Below, piece after piece: positions 52,239 to 60,895 of a stretch of 64,000 bases of DNA (position 1 is the first letter of the stretch; each line of letters starts with the position of its first letter). Source of the DNA: Paraplanobispora takensis. GTDB taxonomy: Bacteria > Actinomycetota > Actinomycetes > Streptosporangiales > Streptosporangiaceae. The notes beneath the pieces are model-generated. The model ran no database searches, was not told the origin of the DNA, and saw only the letters and a program-made list of their open reading frames with translations. Made by a program: the position numbers and the translations under genes. The DNA lies in contig NZ_BOOK01000036.1 of the NCBI RefSeq assembly GCF_016863195.1, positions 124,001-188,000 on the forward strand. Reading direction: 5' to 3'.

Positions 52239-52571
52239 ATGCGCCACAACCGACGCCCACCCCTGCTGGCCAGCGCAATGCCTCCCAACCACCTCAACCT
52301 GCGGCCAGGGGAACGTCTCATGGCCGTCTGCCCGGACTGCAACCGCTGGCGGCTGATCCGCCGCAGCATGCTGTGGCCCCACCGCACAGATGACGGCACC
52401 ACCCGCTGCCCCGGCAGCGCTCAGCGCGTCATCATCGACCTGACCCCCACCCAGTGGCTGGCCCGCCTAGCGATGGCCTGCCGCCAGGCAGCCACCCGAC
52501 GCACCCGGCGAATCCAGCTCGCCCCTCAGCCGCCGACGCCTACCCCGATCCATCGCCTGACCGCCGCCTAA
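52239..52571 (+). CDS. Small Cys-containing AICE protein (hypothetical)
   Basis: A 110-residue basic protein. Early CPDCNRWRLIRRSML and later DDGTTRCPGS suggest a small zinc-binding unit; the rest is Arg-rich (RLAMACRQAATRRTRRIQLA) with a Pro-rich end. AAGGAG lies seven bases before the ATG at 52239; longer upstream frames are not supported. First gene of the rightward operon. Function unknown; nucleic-acid binding is plausible. Confidence 0.65.
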   Translation: MRHNRRPPLLASAMPPNHLNLRPGERLMAVCPDCNRWRLIRRSMLWPHRTDDGTTRCPGSAQRVIIDLTPTQWLARLAMACRQAATRRTRRIQLAPQPPTPTPIHRLTAA

Positions 52572-52667
52572 CCACACACGCTCTGCCCTCGTGGCGCCCG
52601 GATGGACCTTTTCTGGTCCGGCCGGGCGCTTTGTCATGCCCCGCTTCCCAAAAAGGAGTACCCGCCC

Positions 52668-52937
52668 ATGACCGTCAACGCCCTGCCCTCCCCGGAACCG
52701 CTGGAGGAGATCACTGCCCTGCGCGAGGCACAACTGCAGCTCGATGAGGTACTGGTCGGCTTCGATCCGGATGATGCCACCGCGGCCGAGCGCGTCCGCG
52801 CCGACGGCCAGCTGTTCATCGCATCAGTGTGCGCCCAGCTGGCGCAGGCCGAAGCGCTGCAGGCCATCGCCACCACCCTCAATGAGGTCCTGGCTGAGCT
52901 GCGCACCCTGCTACGGCAGAGGGGCGGCCCCTCATGA
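52668..52937 (+). CDS. Small helical AICE protein (hypothetical)
   Basis: An 89-residue, mostly helical, acidic protein (MTVNALPSPEPLEEITALRE, AERVRADGQLFIASVCAQLA, TLNEVLAELRTLLRQRG). AAAAGGAG lies nine bases upstream of the ATG at 52668. It overlaps the next gene by four bases (ATGA), so the two are coupled. Coiled-coil character suggests it oligomerises or pairs with its neighbour. Function unknown. Confidence 0.7.
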   Translation: MTVNALPSPEPLEEITALREAQLQLDEVLVGFDPDDATAAERVRADGQLFIASVCAQLAQAEALQAIATTLNEVLAELRTLLRQRGGPS

Positions 52938-53290
52938 TGACCCGCCAGCGCATCACCGCCCTGCGCGAGCACGCCCAGGCCGCCCAGCTGATCAACGATG
53001 CCGATGAGCTGGCCGTCGTGGTCACCGAACTGCTGAGCGCGGTGGAGGCGGCCCAGCTACGCGAGCACCTGCTGCGCGGGGACTACATGGCGCTGCTGGC
53101 CGCGGCACGCGCCAGTATCGCCGCCGAACAATGCTGCGAGGCCGCACCGCTGGTCTTTCTCCGTGCCGAGCTGGACCGTCATGGCCAGCTGCCGGCCGCC
53201 GGAGAACGCGCCATGCGGGTGCTGGCCGACGCCACAACCACTCAGGCCCTCATCGCGCATCGCGCCGATCGGCTGCCGATAGGCACGTGA
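52934..53290 (+). CDS. Small helical AICE protein (hypothetical)
   Basis: A 118-residue helical protein (MMTRQRITALREHAQAAQLI, VVVTELLSAVEAAQLREHLL, MRVLADATTTQALIAHRADR) with a CC pair in the middle. It starts within the stop region of the preceding gene (ATGA overlap). No domain recognised. The following 170 bases (53291-53460) contain no gene. Confidence 0.65.
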   Translation: MMTRQRITALREHAQAAQLINDADELAVVVTELLSAVEAAQLREHLLRGDYMALLAAARASIAAEQCCEAAPLVFLRAELDRHGQLPAAGERAMRVLADATTTQALIAHRADRLPIGT

Positions 53291-53460
53291 CAGGCCTATC
53301 TACAAGTCCTCTCGTCGACAGACCGCGCCGTGGAAGGCCGCGGCCATCCGTTGCAACACCCTCGGCTCAAAGCCGACGGCACCTGCAGCCTTTCTCTTTC
53401 CGCGCCCCGTTCTCGGTGAGCGCGTCCTCTTTACCCCTGCTCTCCGAATAGAGGCTTGCC

Positions 53461-53760
53461 ATGCGTACTGTCCTGCGGATCGCTGGGCTGTTCCTACCCG
53501 GCCCGGTGGTGTTCGTGGCCGCTCAGGTGGCCGGTGTCTGGCAGACCATCGTGGCTCTCGGCCTGTTGGTGTTGATCGTCGTCCTCGGTGCCCTTCCAGT
53601 GATGGCCATCGGCATCCGCCGTGAAGAGCGCGCTCTGTCGCTGGCCAGCGTTCCACCCGGCCGGGCCGCGGCCTTCACCCGCCGCCTTCTAAACGTGCAT
53701 GTACGCACCTCTCCCCATCCGACTAATACCTCCGCCCCTAACCGGCAGGTGACTCGATGA
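53461..53760 (+). CDS. Small membrane protein of AICE (hypothetical)
   Basis: A 99-residue protein with two close membrane segments (RIAGLFLPGPVVFVAAQVAG and TIVALGLLVLIVVLGALPVM) and a basic cytoplasmic tail rich in Arg, Ser and Pro. It ends with an ATGA overlap to the WhiB gene. Small membrane proteins of this sort accompany TraB in AICEs and plasmids, often as Spd factors. AGAGG precedes the ATG. Confidence 0.65.
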   Translation: MRTVLRIAGLFLPGPVVFVAAQVAGVWQTIVALGLLVLIVVLGALPVMAIGIRREERALSLASVPPGRAAAFTRRLLNVHVRTSPHPTNTSAPNRQVTR

Positions 53761-54113
53761 ACCTCTGGCGGATCCGCGCCCGCTGCGCGGATACCGAACT
53801 CGATCCCGAACTGTTCTTCCCTGACCGCGGCGATGCCGCTTCCGCCACCGCAGCCACAGCGATCTGCGTCAGCTGCCCAGTGCGCTTTGAGTGCCTGACC
53901 GACGCCCTGGTGCGTAAGGAGCGTCACGGCGTCTGGGGCGGCCTGGCCGAACAGGAACGCACCGCGCTCACGCGGCTGCCGCACCGCTGTCGGCACTGCC
54001 GCGGCCCGGCCTTCAACCCCCGCAGCCCCTACTGCAGCCGCGCCTGCCAGCTGGCCGCCGCCCGGTATCGCCGCGCCGCTCGGCGTCGGCAGAACGCCAG
54101 CCACGCGGCCTGA
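53757..54113 (+). CDS. WhiB-like regulator with extra C-terminal zinc-ribbon-like tail
   Basis: A 118-residue WhiB-family protein. The four Fe-S cysteines are C10, C37, C40 and C46 (RARCADTE; ICVSCPVRFEC), followed by the family turn GVWGG (about 58-62). Behind it lies a second cysteine set, CRHCRGPAF and YCSRACQLAAARYRR, not present in standard WhiB proteins and resembling a small zinc finger. WhiB proteins partner with SigA to control transcription in response to redox or NO; on mobile elements they probably tune element or host genes. Translationally coupled to the upstream membrane protein gene. Confidence 0.88.
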   Translation: MNLWRIRARCADTELDPELFFPDRGDAASATAATAICVSCPVRFECLTDALVRKERHGVWGGLAEQERTALTRLPHRCRHCRGPAFNPRSPYCSRACQLAAARYRRAARRRQNASHAA

Positions 54114-54146
54114 CCCCTGCTTTCCCTCGTTACTTCGGAGGATCAC

Positions 54147-54335
54147 ATGACCTCCCTGAGTCTGGCCGTGCGTGTGCACCTGGCCGACGCCCTGGTCTGG
54201 GCGCACGCCCGGCATCTGATCGCTGCCGCGGCCGTGGCCGGCCACCGCCTCAATGCCGTTACCGCCCGCTGGGCGCAGTCGCCAGCCAACCGGTGCATCC
54301 GCCCAGGATGCCCCCGCTGCCGTCGCGCCCCCTGA
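54147..54335 (+). CDS. Very small AICE protein (hypothetical)
   Basis: A 62-residue protein (MTSLSLAVRVHLADALVWAH, LIAAAAVAGHRLNAV) with a small Cys cluster at the end (CIRPGCPRCRRAP). A perfect CGGAGGA lies five bases upstream of the ATG, the main support. It may be a metal-binding or DNA-binding accessory protein. No family recognised. Confidence 0.6.
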   Translation: MTSLSLAVRVHLADALVWAHARHLIAAAAVAGHRLNAVTARWAQSPANRCIRPGCPRCRRAP

Positions 54336-54371
54336 CCCCCGTTCCGTTGAGCTTGAAGGAGATCCGCCCTT

Positions 54372-55094
54372 ATGAGCACCGTCCCCGCTCCGTCCTCCTC
54401 CCACCGCAACACCTCCACCCCCAAGGAATCGCCACAGCTGCTGGGCCTGGCCATGCCCGACCGCTCGGCCGCCGTTTGGGCTGAGCTGTCGATGCTGGCG
54501 CTGCATCTGGCCCACACCGCTCACGTGCCTGCGGTCATGCTGGTGGCCGAGCCCGATGCCGACCCCAGCCGCCGCATCGTCATCAGCACCGAGCGCACCG
54601 GTGATGACAGTCCCATCCCGATTCTGAGCATCGGCGGTGGCGTGCTGTACGGCCCACCCAACGCCCACACCGGGCGCGCCGCCGCCGGCGCGCTGGCCCA
54701 TGCCCTGACCTGCCACCAGCAGACCCCCACGCCGCTTCGCCGCTGGCTGGGACACCTCGCCGATCTCGCCCTGATGGTCTTGCTGGCGGCCTTGCTCGGC
54801 GGCTGGAACCGCATCGTGCTCATAGCCGGTGCCCTCTGGCTCACCGCCTGGCTGGCCATCCTGGCCGGCCAGCGGCGCAGCGAGTACCTCGCCGACCGCA
54901 GCGCCCGCCAGCTGCTGCAAGAAGCCGGGCTGGATGGCCGCTCTTGCCTGCTGGCGATGCTGTATGACGTCGCCGCCCATGAATCCCGCACCTACCAGCG
55001 CTGTGGGTGGATCATCTCCGGCCTGCCCACCGCTGCGGCCCGCATCACCGCACTGACCCGCGCTCCCCGTGCCCGGCCTCCGGCCGCCGACTGA
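54372..55094 (+). CDS. Degenerate M48-like membrane protein
   Basis: A 240-residue protein with the layout of HtpX/M48 metallopeptidases. An N-terminal soluble part is followed by the AGALAHALTCHQ segment where HExxH should be, then two membrane segments (LADLALMVLLAALLGGW and IVLIAGALWLTAWLAILAG), and RRSEYLADRSARQLLQEAG at the position of the third zinc ligand (ExxAD). The His pair is wrongly spaced and the catalytic Glu is missing, so it is probably inactive. A membrane-anchored pseudo-protease on a conjugative element is unusual. Start after GAAGGAG; next gene is the large Spd-type membrane protein. Confidence 0.65.
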   Translation: MSTVPAPSSSHRNTSTPKESPQLLGLAMPDRSAAVWAELSMLALHLAHTAHVPAVMLVAEPDADPSRRIVISTERTGDDSPIPILSIGGGVLYGPPNAHTGRAAAGALAHALTCHQQTPTPLRRWLGHLADLALMVLLAALLGGWNRIVLIAGALWLTAWLAILAGQRRSEYLADRSARQLLQEAGLDGRSCLLAMLYDVAAHESRTYQRCGWIISGLPTAAARITALTRAPRARPPAAD

Positions 55095-55181
55095 CCCGCA
55101 TCCCTTATTCGACGCCGCCGGATACGGCCTGGCCCTACCGAGGTCGTATCCGGCGATGCCGGCCTGTGGAGGTGACCTCTC

Positions 55182-56570
55182 ATGAAGCTGCCCATCATCG
55201 CTACCCCGGCACAAGAAGCGCTCGCCCTGGCGCGGGCCCAGCCCTGGCTGGGCGCGATACTGATAGTGCTCGCGCTGGCCGTTGTGGCAGGCAGCCTGTG
55301 GGGGGCCGGGCGCGCGCTGCGCAAGGCCGGCACCCCGGCCGATCGGCTGACCGTGCTTGCTGCCCTGGTGGCCACCGGCGTGGCCGCGAGCGGGATGTGG
55401 GCGTTCTTCGAGGAAAAGCTGCCCCAGCTGCCCACGGTGTTGCGGGTGGTGTTCTTTGGCTTCCTTGAGCTGGCCGTACTGACCTCTGCCGTGCGCGCCC
55501 GGCAAAACATCCGCGAGCACGGCACCGCCGGCGTCGACGGCGCCGCGGTATGGGTGCTGACCGGCCTGTCGGCGGTGTTGTCGGCGCTGGCCGCCGGGAG
55601 CTTCGCCACCGATGTGCTGCGCTTGGCCACGCCGTTCGTGGCGGCCTGGCTGTGGGAGCGCGGCCTGGCCGGCGAGCGGCGTAAAGCCACCGGCCGCCCC
55701 AGCCCGGAACACATCTATTGGCGCTTTACCCGCCGGCGCCTGCTGATCCGGCTGGGCCTGGCCGAACCGGTCGATCGGCAGGTCTCCGAGGTCGCTGCGC
55801 ACCATCGCGTGACCGCGGTAGCCCGCGCCGCCCACCAGGTGGCTCTGGCTGCAGGCTCACGCTGGCCCGGCCGCAAGAGTCGAGCGGCGCGACGGCTGCG
55901 TACCGCGATGATCGCCGCGATCGAACACGCCGGCTTGGCCACCGATGTGCAGCGCCAGCGCACCCTGCTGGCGCAAATCGGCGCGCTGGCCCATGCCGGC
56001 CAGCTGGCCACCACCGCGGTGCCGGCTCCCTGGGCCGCGGCCCTGGCCGCCCTGACCCGCCCGGCGCAGGAGCGACCGAAAGCCGAGCAGGCCAATGCGG
56101 TGCTGCAGTCGTGGGCCGCACTGTGGCGCGGCCCCACCGCACTGGATCCGGACCCAAAAGTCCTCTTCGACACCCCTACCATCACGGGCCCCGTGCTGGC
56201 TCCGCATCCAGCAGAACCTGACCCCACCGATCCCGCTGACCCCTGGGGCGGGGGGCACGGTAGCCCCACCGAACTGTCCGAGCGGGATCACCGTGACCCG
56301 GATAGCCCCGCTCTGACCCCACTGGGTGGGGACAGAGTGAGCTCAGGTTCGCATGCGACTGACCCTGACGGGGTCGTGGCCGACCTGACCACGATGGCGC
56401 ACGATTCCGAGCGCATCCGCCGGGCTATCGACGCCCTGGGGCTGGATACCACTCCGGCGCAGATCACCGCATGGCTGGCCGCGCGCGGGGTCACTGTCAC
56501 CGCCTCCAACGCCAAGACCGTGCTCAAGCGCGAAAAACGCGCCGCGGCCAGCAAGGCCCAACTGGCCTGA
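55182..56570 (+). CDS. Spd-type membrane protein (SpdB-like)
   Basis: A 462-residue protein. Four membrane segments occupy the first 175 residues (LGAILIVLALAVVAGSLWGA, LTVLAALVATGVAASGMWAF, VVFFGFLELAVLTSAV, AVWVLTGLSAVLSALAAGSF). A basic helical domain follows (RAARRLRTAMIAAIEHAG), then a long disordered acidic linker and a terminal HTH-like region (AQITAWLAARGVTVTASNAK). This matches Spd (plasmid spread) proteins, which help pass transferred DNA through septa along the recipient mycelium. GGAGGTGA lies seven bases before the ATG. Confidence 0.7.
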   Translation: MKLPIIATPAQEALALARAQPWLGAILIVLALAVVAGSLWGAGRALRKAGTPADRLTVLAALVATGVAASGMWAFFEEKLPQLPTVLRVVFFGFLELAVLTSAVRARQNIREHGTAGVDGAAVWVLTGLSAVLSALAAGSFATDVLRLATPFVAAWLWERGLAGERRKATGRPSPEHIYWRFTRRRLLIRLGLAEPVDRQVSEVAAHHRVTAVARAAHQVALAAGSRWPGRKSRAARRLRTAMIAAIEHAGLATDVQRQRTLLAQIGALAHAGQLATTAVPAPWAAALAALTRPAQERPKAEQANAVLQSWAALWRGPTALDPDPKVLFDTPTITGPVLAPHPAEPDPTDPADPWGGGHGSPTELSERDHRDPDSPALTPLGGDRVSSGSHATDPDGVVADLTTMAHDSERIRRAIDALGLDTTPAQITAWLAARGVTVTASNAKTVLKREKRAAASKAQLA

Positions 56571-56617
56571 TCCCCATGCGTGCCCTTGTTGCCAACCCGC
56601 CTTTGCGAGGTGACCCC

Positions 56618-57379
56618 ATGCCTGCCCCTGCCACCCCCGGCGGCCCGCACCGCCACCCCTACCCACCGACCCCTACCGCTGAGCACTCACCGGCCAGCTC
56701 TTACCCGCCTGCCGTGCGGACCGGGCCGGGCAAGAACGCCGCCCTGCACAAGCGCCTGATCGCCGCCGCGGCACAGCCCGGCACCACGCTGCAGCTCACC
56801 GACCTCAAAACCCCCACCGACCCAGGCGCCGCACCTCCCGCCGGCGCCCCGGACCATCCGGCCCTATCCCCGATGCGCATCAAGGAGACCGCCATGGAAG
56901 CAGGCAAATGGATCATCTTCGCCGCTCTGGCCGGCGCGGTGTTCGTCGGCTTCAAATCCCGCCAGCTGAAGATGTATGAGTTCTTTGTCTGCGGCCTGTT
57001 CGTGCTGCTGCTGGACGGCTTGGTCTTCAACGGCCAGATCAGCAAGTGGGTCGGCGATCTGGGCAGCAACATCCCGGACGTGGCCGACTCGGTCACCGCC
57101 GGCCTGGCCCTGGGACCGGCCAGCCCCCGCACCCGCCGCCGGCTGGCCGCCTTCGGCCGGGCGCTGTGGGCCCAGCGCCCGCACTGGAGCGACTACCTGA
57201 TCATCACCGCCATCACCCTCACCGTGCACTACCTACTGGGCTGGTCGTGGTGGTTCGGTGCGGTGGCCGCCGGCGCCCTGGCCGTCCTGGTGGCCATCAA
57301 CGCCGCCCTCACCGTCCTGGTCGGCCCGCCCGCCGGCAACGACGGCCACCGCGGCGATCCGGACGGTCGCCATGGTTGA
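56618..57379 (+). CDS. Membrane protein of transfer region (Spd-like), possibly two starts
   Basis: From ATG 56618 (GCGAGGTGA upstream) the product has 253 residues: a 90-residue Pro/Ala-rich soluble lead, then three membrane segments (WIIFAALAGAVFVGF, FFVCGLFVLLLDGLVF, WFGAVAAGALAVLVAINAAL). An in-frame ATG at 56894, preceded by a perfect AAGGAG six bases upstream, would yield only the membrane part (MEAGKWIIF...). Either both forms are made or a stop was lost and two genes fused. It overlaps the next gene by eight bases. Spd-like role inferred from place and topology. Confidence 0.65.
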   Translation: MPAPATPGGPHRHPYPPTPTAEHSPASSYPPAVRTGPGKNAALHKRLIAAAAQPGTTLQLTDLKTPTDPGAAPPAGAPDHPALSPMRIKETAMEAGKWIIFAALAGAVFVGFKSRQLKMYEFFVCGLFVLLLDGLVFNGQISKWVGDLGSNIPDVADSVTAGLALGPASPRTRRRLAAFGRALWAQRPHWSDYLIITAITLTVHYLLGWSWWFGAVAAGALAVLVAINAALTVLVGPPAGNDGHRGDPDGRHG

Positions 57380-58226
57380 TCCCCTAACCCTCATCCTCGT
57401 GCTGGCGATCCTGGCGACCAAGACCGGCCGCCACGCCAGCAAAAACGCCATCCGCTCCGGCTATCAAGCCACCGGCTGGCGCACCCCTAACCAGGCGCTG
57501 ATCCACCATTCCGGCCGGGCCGGCGCCTGGAGCGGCCGGCTGTTCGCCCAAGCTGCCCGCGCTTCCCGCCGCGGCCTCAGCATCCTGGCCCGCCGCGGCC
57601 TCAGCATCCTGGCCCGGCGCATCTACCGGCGCACCGAACAGCGGATGCGGACGCGCTGGAATCGGCGCCTGGCCAGCGGTCATGCCCCGATCCCGCTCAT
57701 TGGTCGCCGCCCACGTGACAGTGCGCCCGATGACCCCGCCCCAGTACAACCGGCCCGTGCAGTCAGCGCTGATGCACCGGCTGTCGCAGAAGGTTCCCAG
57801 CCATCCCCGGCTCCGCCGGAGCCCACCTCCCGTCCGCACCCCGAGCTTCCCCCGGCCCCGTCGGCCCGGCCTGGGGTTTCTCGATCTGCTGTGCTTCGTC
57901 GTCCCGCCCTCCGAAGGAGAACCGCCGTGTCCCAACTACTGATCAACATCGAGCCACCCAGCACCGACGCTGAGTTCCTCGAAGACTGCCGCACGATGGC
58001 CGATTGCCTGCGCACCCTGTCTGAGGAGATCAGCAACTGGGCCGAAGGCGTGGCCGCGCTCGGCCTGCCGCCCTCCATCACCCAGCCCCTGGCCGCCATC
58101 GGCGAAGGGCTCAGCGAGGCCGCCACCGGCGCGCTGCACGCAGCCGCCCGCTTCGAGGAGGAGTTCGAAGAGGCCCGCGAGGTCGCCGCCCGCGGCATCA
58201 CCATCACCGGCCAAGACGCCGCGTGA
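57372..58226 (+). CDS. AICE protein with N-terminal anchor and C-terminal helical domain; internal start likely
   Basis: From ATG 57372 the product has 284 residues: one membrane segment (PLTLILVLAILATKTG), a basic region with a tandem GLSILARR duplication (24-bp DNA repeat at 57567-57614), a long Pro/Ala linker, and a helical acidic domain (QLLINIEPPSTDAEFLEDCR ... EEFEEAREVAARGITITG). An in-frame GTG at 57927, directly behind a strong GAAGGAG, would give the last 99 residues alone. So this too may encode two products. It overlaps the next gene by four bases. Confidence 0.65.
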   Translation: MVDPLTLILVLAILATKTGRHASKNAIRSGYQATGWRTPNQALIHHSGRAGAWSGRLFAQAARASRRGLSILARRGLSILARRIYRRTEQRMRTRWNRRLASGHAPIPLIGRRPRDSAPDDPAPVQPARAVSADAPAVAEGSQPSPAPPEPTSRPHPELPPAPSARPGVSRSAVLRRPALRRRTAVSQLLINIEPPSTDAEFLEDCRTMADCLRTLSEEISNWAEGVAALGLPPSITQPLAAIGEGLSEAATGALHAAARFEEEFEEAREVAARGITITGQDAA

Positions 58227-58543
58227 GAAGCAACAGCCCCGCCATGCGTAGGCCTGCTGCCGGAGCACCCGGCCCACCTGCCGAGCTCTGCTGGGAGAAC
58301 GTCGTCATCGGCGAACACCTGACAGTCCGGCGCGAATTCGACCCACCTCACCCGACCACCGGTCACCGGGTGGCCGAATGGCACGGCCGTCTGATCGACA
58401 ACTCCCGCTGGGGCTTTTCCCTGCGCGGTGACGACGGCCGGCGCCAGGGCTTTTTCGCCTGGAGTATTGGCCCCGGCTACCGCCAAAGCGTCACCCGCAG
58501 CCCCGACCCCGCTCAGAAGAGTCAGAGGCTGCCAGCGGACTGA
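58223..58543 (+). CDS. Hypothetical AICE protein
   Basis: A 106-residue soluble protein (MRSNSPAMRRPAAGAPGPPA, HLTVRREFDPPHPTTGHRVA, GFFAWSIGPGYRQSVTRS). No family recognised. It starts in the stop codon region of the preceding gene (GTGA) and lies 99 bases before traB. Beta-rich core of about 60 residues; function unknown. Confidence 0.6.
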   Translation: MRSNSPAMRRPAAGAPGPPAELCWENVVIGEHLTVRREFDPPHPTTGHRVAEWHGRLIDNSRWGFSLRGDDGRRQGFFAWSIGPGYRQSVTRSPDPAQKSQRLPAD

Positions 58544-58642
58544 GGATCCACTTCATCACTCCCTCTCTCCGGCCCCGGTAGGTACTACCGCCTGCCGGGG
58601 TCATCACTCATTCGCGTAGCTGCCCAAGGAGGTGATCTGCTG

Positions 58643-60874
58643 ATGGCCCGAGGAAATCGTTTCGGTATTGGTCGCAGTCCGCGCCGCACTGGCGGGTCCA
58701 GCCGACGCGGCTGGGGGAAAGGCGCTCCTGGCCGCTACGGCGACGGCGTGCCCTATCCGGCCGGCGTCTACCGCGACCGCTTGAGCGCCGGCCGCGTGCT
58801 GGCGGCAGTAGTGCGCGGCTATGGCCGGTGGGTGGCCCGCGCCCCCGAGACCCGCGGCCTGGCCTCCGGGCTGGCCGCACTGTATCCGGCCGGTGAGCTC
58901 ATGCACGCCCTCGGCCCCGAGCCGCTGCTGGTCGGCGCGCTGGCTCCACCGCTGGCGATCTCGGCCTGGGTGGGCACCTACAAGGCACACCGCTCGGTGA
59001 AGTATTCGGCCGCGCTGACCGCCACCGTGGCCGCCGTGCCGGGCTGGCTGGCTTTCGCCGCCGGCTGGGGAGCCTTCAACCTGCCCACCTTGGTCGGCTA
59101 CACCAGCACCGCCGCCCTGGCCTGGTCGGCCTTTACCTGGTCGGACGTGCTGCGCGAGCGCCGCGCCTGGCAAGAACAACAACTCAAATGGGACACCCTG
59201 GCCGCCACCGCCGGCCTGGAAGGCTCCCGGCTGATCGGCATCGAACAGACCCGGCTCGGACCGTGCTTTCGCATCGACGTCCGCAGGTGCGACAAGACCG
59301 CCAGCCAGCTGACCAGCGGCGTGCTCGCCGAGCGCCTGGCCGCCGAACTGGGCCTGGCCAAAGATCAAGTGAGCGTGCGCGAGGATGCCCGGCACGCCGG
59401 CATCCTGCGCATCCAAATCCACACCCTGGACCCATGGACCCAGCCGGCCCCCGCCCTGGCCCTGACCGGTGCCACTGGCGAGAGCGGAAGCAGTGGTGCG
59501 CTGGTGCGCCGCTCGGTGCTGGATCGCCCGCTGCAGGTGGGCGATGCCCCCGATACCGGCCAGGCCATGCAGCTGGTGCTCTACAACCACGAAGGCGGCC
59601 ACCACACCTTCGTCGTCGCCCCGACCGGCGCCGGCAAGACCACCTTCTACAACGCCGTCATCGACGACCTCAGCGGTTGCACCGATGTGCTGATCTGGGG
59701 CATCGACCTGTTCAAAGGCACCATCCCGGCGCTGTGGGGGCCGGTGTTGGATGCCAGCGCCGGCATCGGCGAATACGACAAAGCCCTGGCCATCCTGGAA
59801 TGGGCCTATCTGCTGATCAAGGAGCGCTCCCGCAAAAACGGCGGCCTGGACCATGTGCCCACTCCGACCGAACCGCTGATCGTGATCTTTGTCGATGAGC
59901 AAGACGAGCTGACCGGCATGCACAGCCCGATTGCGCACAAGGCCCGGTTCTTCACCGACAAGATCCACACCAAGGGGCGCTCGGCCGCGGTGGTGCTGCT
60001 GACCGCCAGCCAGCGCGGCGTCATCCAGCACACCGGCAGCAAGGAAGCCCACTTCAACGCCCAAAACAAAATCGTGCTGCGGATCAACCGCATCACCGAG
60101 ATGGCCAACGTGGTGCCCGAGTGGGAGGCCGCCGGTATGCCCAACATGGTCACCTACCGCCAAGGCACCAAGGGCGTGATCCTCATCGTCGATGCCGCCA
60201 ACCAATGGCGCGCCGGCCGTTTTCGTAACCTGTCGGACTTCCGCGCCGTCAAGCAGCTGGCCGCCGCACGCGGCGGACCGGCCGCCACACTCGATGCCGA
60301 CCTGGTGCCCCTGCTGGTGGCCCAACCCAAAAAGGACCAGCAGCAGGCCTATGCCGACCGGCACGCCACCGATCCCGGCAGCACCACCCCGGCATCGCTG
60401 CCGGCCCCGCCCGCCGGCACCGGCCACCCCGCCGCGGAGGGCTGGGGAGTGGATCCGGCGGACTCCGGCGCGGTGGATCGCCTGGCCCGCCATCTGGTCA
60501 CCGAGATCGAAACCAACCTGGCCGGCATGCCCGACCCACCCCGCCACCCCACCCGGATCGAGGATCTACTGGCCGCCAAACAGCTGGTTGAACACACCGA
60601 TGTCAACGATCCCGCGGTCAACCGCGCTATCACCGTGCCCGAGCACATCACCCGAGCCATCCTGCGCCTGCTGGCCCAGCGCGGCGAGGCCGGGGCCCGG
60701 CGCGACGAACTGGTTGCCGCCGTTGGGAAATCCCGCTCCGGGGTAGCCAACTGGCTGGCCATCTTGCGTGATCACCACGTCATCGTCGCCGCGGGAGCAG
60801 GAAAAGCCGCTCGGTATTACCTACCGGAGTATGCCCCTGCACTCGATGACGACGATTCCGCCGGTGACTACTGA
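58643..60874 (+). CDS. traB: TraB-type FtsK/SpoIIIE DNA translocase
   Basis: A 743-residue conjugative ATPase. A basic lead (FGIGRSPRRTGGSSRRGWGK) is followed by two to four membrane segments within residues 70-165 (LLVGALAPPLAISAW, ALTATVAAVPGWLAFAAG). The RecA-like motor has Walker A APTGAGKTTFYN (about 326-337) and Walker B EPLIVIFVDEQDEL (about 411-424). A C-terminal winged helix (ITRAILRLLAQRGEAGARRD, GKSRSGVANWLAILRDHHV) corresponds to the gamma domain that reads 8-bp clt repeats. TraB alone moves double-stranded DNA between hyphae in Streptomyces-type conjugation. AAGGAGG lies nine bases upstream; clt-like repeats follow directly. Confidence 0.92.
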   Translation: MARGNRFGIGRSPRRTGGSSRRGWGKGAPGRYGDGVPYPAGVYRDRLSAGRVLAAVVRGYGRWVARAPETRGLASGLAALYPAGELMHALGPEPLLVGALAPPLAISAWVGTYKAHRSVKYSAALTATVAAVPGWLAFAAGWGAFNLPTLVGYTSTAALAWSAFTWSDVLRERRAWQEQQLKWDTLAATAGLEGSRLIGIEQTRLGPCFRIDVRRCDKTASQLTSGVLAERLAAELGLAKDQVSVREDARHAGILRIQIHTLDPWTQPAPALALTGATGESGSSGALVRRSVLDRPLQVGDAPDTGQAMQLVLYNHEGGHHTFVVAPTGAGKTTFYNAVIDDLSGCTDVLIWGIDLFKGTIPALWGPVLDASAGIGEYDKALAILEWAYLLIKERSRKNGGLDHVPTPTEPLIVIFVDEQDELTGMHSPIAHKARFFTDKIHTKGRSAAVVLLTASQRGVIQHTGSKEAHFNAQNKIVLRINRITEMANVVPEWEAAGMPNMVTYRQGTKGVILIVDAANQWRAGRFRNLSDFRAVKQLAAARGGPAATLDADLVPLLVAQPKKDQQQAYADRHATDPGSTTPASLPAPPAGTGHPAAEGWGVDPADSGAVDRLARHLVTEIETNLAGMPDPPRHPTRIEDLLAAKQLVEHTDVNDPAVNRAITVPEHITRAILRLLAQRGEAGARRDELVAAVGKSRSGVANWLAILRDHHVIVAAGAGKAARYYLPEYAPALDDDDSAGDY

Positions 60875-60895
60875 TCGTCACCGTCGAACCGTGCG

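Noticed and set aside
53523-55835. 770-codon open frame on the minus strand across the AICE operon
   Set aside because: It is antisense to WhiB, the M48-like protein and the Spd protein; repetitive Gly/Gln-rich translation.
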